Source: Mediterranea massiliensis
Lineage (GTDB): Bacteria; Bacteroidota; Bacteroidia; Bacteroidales; Bacteroidaceae
Reading direction: 5' to 3'
Assembly: GCF_900128475.1 (NCBI RefSeq)
Contig: NZ_LT635839.1
Coordinates: 600,807-664,806 of the forward strand
Length of the DNA: 64,000 nucleotides
How positions within the stretch are numbered: position 1 is the first letter of the stretch; each line of letters opens with the position of its first letter. The notes below the pieces were generated by a model that was given only the letters and a program-made list of their open reading frames with translations, was not told where the DNA came from and ran no database searches. The translations under genes were made by a program, and so were the position numbers. Shown here one piece after another: positions 61,143 to 64,000 of this stretch.

Positions 61143-63305
61143 ATGAAAGTTAAACTTTTTATTTGTTTGTTACTGGCTCTATTTGGAAGTATAGCCCTAT
61201 TGTCTGCAGCCAATGATGTAGAAAAGTTGCGTCGTCTGTTCGTGGAACAGGTATTGGCACCTCGGGCTGATGCTGAAAAGGTTGAGCAAATTATGAGTAC
61301 TTTGACTCCTGAAGGATTTTGGCCGGGAATTGATTATACGGATGTATCTCGTACAGGTTTCCGTCATACTATTCATCTGGACAATCTGTTGCTGATGGCA
61401 CGTGCCTACAGGCAGTCTGGTTCACCTTTACAGGGCGATGAAAAGTTACGTGAGAAGTTCGATTTGGCGTTGAAATATTGGTTGGCGCATGATTTCCGTT
61501 GCGACAACTGGTGGCATAATGAGATAGGTACTCCCGGTTCTTTCATTTCTTTATTGCTAGTGATGGATGAGAGTCTGAGGGAAGAGCAAAAGGAGGGTAT
61601 GCTCCCAATCGCCCGGCGGGCAAATCTGAATGCATGGGGAGCCAGACCTAGTGGCGACCGCATTAAGATTGCCGGCATGCAGGCCAAAACGGCTTTGTTC
61701 TGTCGGGACGAGAAGGAACTGAAAATGGTGCTGAAAGTGATTGAAGGAGAAATCAAATTGGTGGCACCGACGGAAAGAGGGATACAGGTTGATTACAGTT
61801 TTCATCATCGTGTAGATCGTGTCAACAATACGTTGTCGTATGGATTGGGCTATGTAGATGCTTTTGCAGAATGGGCCTCTAATGTCAACGGAACCAGATA
61901 TGCTTTTTCGGAGAAGGCTGTCAGGATGGCAGTCGATTATTATCTGGACGGAATCTGTAAACAGATGGTGTACGGACGGATAGAAGATCCTGGTATTCAA
62001 AACAGAGATATAACGAGAAGGCATGGAAGGTTGGTCTTTTCTTCTGTTACTCCAACGAGGCTGATGAAAGTTACAGATTACCGACATGAAGAACTGGAGA
62101 ATGTAGTTAAGGCTAGGGAGGGCAAGGACTATATTCCTGCTTCATTTGCTAAGTTCTTCTGGCAGAGTGAGCATTTTGTATTCCAACGTCCCAGTTTTTA
62201 TACTTCAGTACGAATGTTTTCTTCCCGAAACAGAAATATGGAGGAACCTTATAATGGTGAAGGACTGAAAAATCATTTTAGGGGAGATGGTACCAATTAT
62301 TTGTCTTTGAATGGAGAGGAATATGTTAATCTGGCTCCTGTCTATGATTGGTCCTGTATCCCAGGCGCTACAACTGTTCGGTTGGAAGAGATGCCTTCCG
62401 AAAAGGAAATACAGAAAAAGGGGAAAATGGATTTTGTAGGCGGTGTGACGGACGGTTTGTATGGGGCGGCGGCATTCGACTTTTCCAGTCCTCATAATCC
62501 GTTGCATGCCAGAAAAAGCTGGTTCTTCTTTGACGACATGTATGTTTGTTTGGGCACTGGTATCGAATCTGCTTCCGAATACCCGATTGTGACAACTATA
62601 AATCAATGTCGTTTGTCTGGAGAGGTCGTGGCTGGTACATTTGATGAAACGAGACTCTTGGCTTCAGGCAGCATTTCTTCTGATTGTCTGACTTGGGTTT
62701 GGCACGATTATGTAGGCTATATTTTCCCCACGGTTCAGAGTCTTGAAATAAAGAATGATTTGGTGAAGGGGAGCTGGGCCGGCGTAAATCACCAAACCAG
62801 CTCTTCCAAGGCAATTGTGACAGACTCTATTTTTAAACTGTTGCTTGATCATGGGAAACAGCCTCGTGGAAAGGAATATGTCTATTATGTGGTTCCGCAT
62901 GTTGATAGGAAGCATCTTTCCAGATATGTAAAACACTCTCCTGTACAGGTTTTGTCAAATACCAGGCAGATGCAGGCGGTAGAACATCGGGAGAACGGGG
63001 TACTTTATGTTGTATGCTATGAAGCTTGTAAACTGGATTGTGGAAAAGGGAAGATTCTTGCAATGGATACGCCCGGCATGTATATGCTGCGTTTTGATAC
63101 GCAAGGGAATATACTTTCGCTGACGGTATCTGATCCTACTCGTAAGTTGTCGACTATGCATTTGTCTGTAAAAGGACATTGTTTTCCTATTGACAAAGCA
63201 ATGCTTTCCTCTTACGAATACGATGCTTTTTCTGATGTAACTGAGATGATTGTCCAAATGCCTCAGGCTGAATACGCAGGGAAGAGTGTTGTCATTGAAT
63301 TTTAA
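61143..63305 (+). CDS. PL8-family polysaccharide lyase
   Basis: 720 residues with a signal peptide (cut near LLSAANDV). The (alpha/alpha) toroid has NWWHNEIGTPGSFISLLLVM with the conserved Asn122/Trp pair, and VDYSFHHRVDRVNNTLSYGL, where His222 and the following Tyr match the PL8 catalytic His and Tyr. The beta-sandwich part has MFSSRNRNMEEPYNGEGLKN, GDGTNYLSLNGEEY and YDWSCIPGATT. PL8 covers hyaluronate, chondroitin, xanthan and some alginate lyases, all cutting next to a uronic acid. Near the C-terminus (residues ~679-692) the coding sequence contains a copy of the local palindromic repeat. GH88 follows after 37 bases. Confidence 0.88.
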   Translation: MKVKLFICLLLALFGSIALLSAANDVEKLRRLFVEQVLAPRADAEKVEQIMSTLTPEGFWPGIDYTDVSRTGFRHTIHLDNLLLMARAYRQSGSPLQGDEKLREKFDLALKYWLAHDFRCDNWWHNEIGTPGSFISLLLVMDESLREEQKEGMLPIARRANLNAWGARPSGDRIKIAGMQAKTALFCRDEKELKMVLKVIEGEIKLVAPTERGIQVDYSFHHRVDRVNNTLSYGLGYVDAFAEWASNVNGTRYAFSEKAVRMAVDYYLDGICKQMVYGRIEDPGIQNRDITRRHGRLVFSSVTPTRLMKVTDYRHEELENVVKAREGKDYIPASFAKFFWQSEHFVFQRPSFYTSVRMFSSRNRNMEEPYNGEGLKNHFRGDGTNYLSLNGEEYVNLAPVYDWSCIPGATTVRLEEMPSEKEIQKKGKMDFVGGVTDGLYGAAAFDFSSPHNPLHARKSWFFFDDMYVCLGTGIESASEYPIVTTINQCRLSGEVVAGTFDETRLLASGSISSDCLTWVWHDYVGYIFPTVQSLEIKNDLVKGSWAGVNHQTSSSKAIVTDSIFKLLLDHGKQPRGKEYVYYVVPHVDRKHLSRYVKHSPVQVLSNTRQMQAVEHRENGVLYVVCYEACKLDCGKGKILAMDTPGMYMLRFDTQGNILSLTVSDPTRKLSTMHLSVKGHCFPIDKAMLSSYEYDAFSDVTEMIVQMPQAEYAGKSVVIEF
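63177..63215. repeat. Palindromic repeat embedded in the PL8 coding sequence
   Basis: CATTGTTTTCC, seven bases on, CAAAGCAATGCTTTCC: the same two modules as at 19643-19712, forming an imperfect hairpin. Here they encode the residues GHCFPIDKAMLSS of the PL8 protein without breaking the frame. Confidence 0.5.
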
Positions 63306-63342
63306 ACAAGAAAAGAATAAACAAAATAAAGAGAAAAGAGTT

Positions 63343-64000
63343 ATGAAAGAATTAATTACAAAAATGGTATATGGATTGGGGGTGTGCCTCCTCTCTTCTT
63401 GTGTCGGACAACCGAAAACCGAGTCTATGGAATCCGTCATCTCAAGAGGACTTGACAGGGCTGCTGAGCAGGCCGTACTAATGGCGAAGGAACTGGAAAA
63501 TGCGGAAGGACGTTTGCCCAAGAGCATCAAGGACGGAAAGTTGGAAACAAGTAACTGCTATTGGTGGTGCAGCGGCTTCTTTCCGGGGGAACTTTGGTAT
63601 TTGTACGAATATACCCAAAAGCCGGAGCTGAAGAAATATGCGGAGTTATATACCGATCGTCTTGAGAAAGTGCAATATGTAACGACAAGCCATGATGTGG
63701 GTTTTATGCTTTATTGTAGTTACGGAAACGGGTTACGTCTGACTGGTAATAAGCAATATCGCGACGTATTGGTGCAGGGGGCTCGTTCGCTGAGCACACG
63801 ATACAATCCTGTAGTGAAGGCACTGCGCTCGTGGAATCATGGTGACTGGCAGTTTCCAGTTATCATAGACAATATGATGAACCTGGAGTTGTTGACCTGG
63901 GCTGGCAAGGAAACTGGAGACACGACGTTGGTCAACATTGCGACTGAACATGCCAATACTACCCTGAAGAATCATTTCCGGAAAGATTACAGTACGTATC
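63343..64000 (+). CDS. GH88 unsaturated glucuronyl hydrolase, N-terminal part (cut by window end)
   Basis: The ATG at 63343 opens MKELITKMVYGLGVCLLSSC, a lipoprotein signal followed by VGQPKTES. The frame is open to the window end (219 codons). NCYWWCSGFFPGELWYLYEY, then TTSHDVGFMLYCSYGNGLRL, and WNHGDWQFPVIIDNMMNLEL with LTWAG are typical GH88 motifs; the Asp residues in SHDVGF and IIDNMMN are the usual catalytic-site carboxylates. It hydrates 4,5-unsaturated glucuronic acid at the non-reducing end of lyase products, which fits the PL8 gene just upstream. Confidence 0.88.
   Translation, partial: MKELITKMVYGLGVCLLSSCVGQPKTESMESVISRGLDRAAEQAVLMAKELENAEGRLPKSIKDGKLETSNCYWWCSGFFPGELWYLYEYTQKPELKKYAELYTDRLEKVQYVTTSHDVGFMLYCSYGNGLRLTGNKQYRDVLVQGARSLSTRYNPVVKALRSWNHGDWQFPVIIDNMMNLELLTWAGKETGDTTLVNIATEHANTTLKNHFRKDYSTY

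Overview
The window reads as a chromosomal segment of a gut Bacteroides-type bacterium. The evidence is paired SusC/SusD genes, a one-protein hybrid two-component regulator, BACON domains, lipoprotein signals with an acidic stretch after the cysteine, and promoters of the form TAnnTTTG (sometimes with TTG or TTTG about 20 bases upstream) instead of the E. coli type. I do not name a species.

Region 1 (1-9.8 kb) is a surface-glycan/lipopolysaccharide cluster: glycosyltransferases of several families, a Kdo-kinase-like protein, a DUF5672 protein, a heptosyltransferase-family (GT9) protein and an MsbA-like ABC exporter. An IS4-type element (3006-4330) sits exactly on the overlapping stop/start of two transferase genes, and its 9-bp target duplication rebuilt both codons. 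Region 2 (9.8-18.3 kb) is housekeeping: DUF6078, an RNase H, aroK, speA, argB, an ECF sigma factor with a probable anti-sigma partner, a GIN-domain (DUF2807) lipoprotein, and a YgjP/SprT-like metalloprotein. The sigma gene and the DUF2807 gene both carry GYAAC-N16/17-CGTC promoters, which suggests a small local regulon. Region 3 (18.4-24.4 kb) holds a CE1 esterase, a GH3 and a GH78 rhamnosidase. The GH78 signal peptide is out of frame across a run of nine T.

Region 4 (24.4-64 kb, continuing past the end) is a large polysaccharide utilization locus. Its parts in order are: hybrid two-component regulator; GH105; alginate-lyase-domain protein; GH2; second IS4-type copy (33938-35260); GH31; GH36 broken by an in-frame TGA; an unassigned six-hairpin glycosidase; a beta-helix protein; GH29 fucosidase; SusC1-SusD1-SusC2-SusD2; a DUF1735 lipoprotein; a GH10-fold lipoprotein that has lost both catalytic glutamates; a strong terminator; a surface BACON-BACON-beta-helix protein paralogous to the earlier beta-helix one; a decayed transposase; a PL8 lyase; and the start of a GH88. 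Several lyase-type proteins plus two unsaturated-uronide hydrolases, with alpha-fucosidase, alpha-galactosidase and beta-glycosidases and no sulfatase in view, point to a complex, largely unsulfated, uronic-acid-containing glycan. The exact substrate cannot be read from sequence.

Base composition changes along the window. The first ~22 kb is GC-rich, ~35-60 kb is clearly AT-rich, and PL8/GH88 return to intermediate values. The AT-rich block is bordered by the second IS copy and by the decayed transposase.
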